Positions 6,411 through 6,902 of a stretch of DNA of 6,902 nt are shown in pieces. The DNA comes from Pseudomonadota bacterium (lineage in GTDB: Bacteria > Desulfobacterota > Desulfobacteria > Desulfobacterales > Desulfobacteraceae): assembly GCA_018812385.1 (NCBI GenBank), contig JAHJDU010000025.1, forward strand, positions 1-6,902, read 5' to 3'. Each line of letters starts with the position of its first letter. Position 1 is the first letter of the stretch. The notes under the pieces are model-generated. The model ran no database searches, was not told where the DNA came from, and was given only the letters and a program-made list of their open reading frames with translations. Both the position numbers and the translations under genes were made by a program.

Positions 6411-6426
6411 TTTATCGTCCGGTACA
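6411..6426. promoter_or_regulatory. operator-like palindrome, site 3 of 3
   Basis: TTTATCGTCCGGTACA is centred at 6418.5, again exactly 38 bp on. Its core ATCGTCCGGT differs from the reverse complement of site 2 (ATCGTACGGT) at one base. It lies downstream of the candidate promoter, in the early transcribed region. Confidence 0.5.
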
Positions 6427-6430
6427 AATA

Positions 6431-6437
6431 AGAGGAG
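6431..6437 (+). promoter_or_regulatory. orphan Shine-Dalgarno without a gene
   Basis: AGAGGAG is a near-perfect ribosome binding site 4 nt after the operator array, but no start codon lies at a workable distance: the expected position reads AACTAAAATAGAC. The nearest ATG (6461) is 23 nt away and opens only ten codons. It appears to be the 5' end of a gene that has been lost. Confidence 0.45.
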
Positions 6438-6478
6438 AACTAAAATAGACTTTTGATTATATGATCTGCTTTCCACGC

Positions 6479-6519
6479 AGGTTTACTGTTTGATCAGTGC
6501 AGTGACACAGGCTAAACCT
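6479..6519. repeat. long imperfect hairpin downstream of the antitoxin gene
   Basis: AGGTTTA-CTGT (6479-6489) pairs with ACAG-GC-TAAACCT (6507-6519): 11 bp interrupted by a 2-base GC bulge, with a short TCA/TGA pair inside the loop. No T-run follows on either strand, so it is not a standard intrinsic terminator, though it sits 5 nt past the antitoxin stop and could stabilise that mRNA end. Confidence 0.5.
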
Positions 6520-6523
6520 TAAA

Positions 6524-6844
6524 TTAAACACAGAGCCTATAATCAAGAAGATGAGGGGATTTATTAAGAAGTTCCAGCAATACTTTTGTTGATCCAGTTG
6601 GTACTCTAGCCCCTTGCTCCCATTGCTTGACCGATGATGGACTGACGTTTAATAATTGAGCAAATACTGATTGACTTAGATTTGTTTTTTCTCTGATCTC
6701 TTTGATTTGGGCCGATGTTATTGCAATTTCTGGAATTTTAATGCCGAGCGAATTAAGTTCCTTTTTTGTAAACGATGACTTGAAACCAGACTCAAGCATA
6801 TCCTGAACTATTGTTCCAATTGCTTCTTTTATTATTTTTCTCAT
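6524..6844 (-). CDS. HTH (XRE) antitoxin-like regulator, HigA/NadS/YiaG type
   Basis: The 106-residue protein has an N-terminal helical part (1-42), probably for dimerisation or toxin binding, and a C-terminal XRE helix-turn-helix at about 44-100. The pattern ITSAQIKEIREKTNLSQSVF, AQLLNVSPSSVKQWEQG (63-79) and P-x-G-x-x-K-V-L-L is typical of HigA/NadS/YiaG-like antitoxins, which repress their own promoter and neutralise a RelE/HigB-type mRNA interferase. The ATG at 6844 overlaps the stop of an upstream frame as ATGA and has GGAG about 8 nt before it. The order, other gene first and HTH gene second, is that of higBA-like modules. The DNA-binding family is certain; membership of a toxin-antitoxin pair is inferred because the partner is cut off. 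It does not obviously explain the operator array at 6335-6426, which points the other way. Confidence 0.8.
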   Translation of the reverse strand: MRKIIKEAIGTIVQDMLESGFKSSFTKKELNSLGIKIPEIAITSAQIKEIREKTNLSQSVFAQLLNVSPSSVKQWEQGARVPTGSTKVLLELLNKSPHLLDYRLCV

Positions 6845-6902
6845 CCCATACTCTCCATGTCAAATAGTATTTTTTTTGATATTGCCTTTTCAAGTTGTTT
6901 GG
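6841..6902 (-). CDS. 3' end of upstream gene, probably the toxin partner (partial)
   Basis: On the minus strand the frame entering from the window edge reads KQLEKAISKKILFDMESMG and stops at TGA 6843-6841, overlapping the antitoxin ATG by four bases (ATGA). The overlap with a good Shine-Dalgarno inside (GGAGAG) argues that it is a real, translationally coupled gene. Nineteen residues are too few to name the family; a RelE/HigB-like toxin is expected from the context only. A second open frame through the same bases lacks the overlap signature and is less likely. Confidence 0.5.
   Translation of the reverse strand, partial: KQLEKAISKKILFDMESMG

Noticed and set aside
6335..6426. CRISPR-like array because of the regular 38-bp spacing
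   Set aside because: Only three short, imperfect palindromic cores occur, the intervening sequence is partly similar rather than unique, and no cas gene is present.

Overview
The window looks like chromosomal DNA from an AT-rich, anaerobic Gram-negative bacterium. The best guess is a sulfate reducer of the Desulfobacteraceae/Desulfobacterales. This is an inference from three things: hydrogenase maturation genes next to queuosine genes, GatB-dependent tRNA amidation, and an exported TolB-like protein of a kind I associate with that group. No rRNA or other lineage-specific marker is present.

Left part (about 1-3783, minus strand). Reading 5'->3' on the minus strand, the order is a small DUF2065 membrane protein, queA, tgt, hypA, hypB, and possibly the first codons of another gene running off the left edge. 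DUF2065 and queA overlap as TGATG, and queA and tgt are 5 nt apart with no clear ribosome binding site for tgt, so these three are almost certainly one translationally coupled unit. Tgt and QueA are consecutive enzymes of queuosine synthesis in tRNA. HypA and HypB are the nickel-insertion pair of [NiFe]-hydrogenase maturation. A palindrome-rich element of about 170 bp, not coding, lies between hypA and hypB.

Middle (3784-4117). This divergent intergenic stretch carries possible promoters for both sides. It also holds a short plus-strand reading frame whose end resembles the C-terminus of MazF/PemK-type toxins (probably a relic), and overlapping inverted repeats just ahead of gatB, one arm of which contains the likely gatB ribosome binding site.

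Right-centre (4118-6197, plus strand). gatB, complete, is followed 13 nt later by a TTG-started gene for an exported protein with a TolB/CsgG-like N-terminal domain. gatA and gatC are not in the window.

Right end (6198-6902). This part looks like reshuffled accessory DNA. It contains a possible decayed minus-strand gene end, then three near-palindromic operator-like sites with centres exactly 38 bp apart over a promoter-like sequence. A strong Shine-Dalgarno sequence follows with no reading frame behind it. Next come a long imperfect hairpin and a minus-strand HigA/NadS/YiaG-like HTH antitoxin gene, overlapped by ATGA with the end of an upstream gene (presumably its toxin) cut by the window edge. 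The most unusual features are the 38-bp-spaced operator array with its missing gene and the gatB leader repeats. The rest is ordinary housekeeping.
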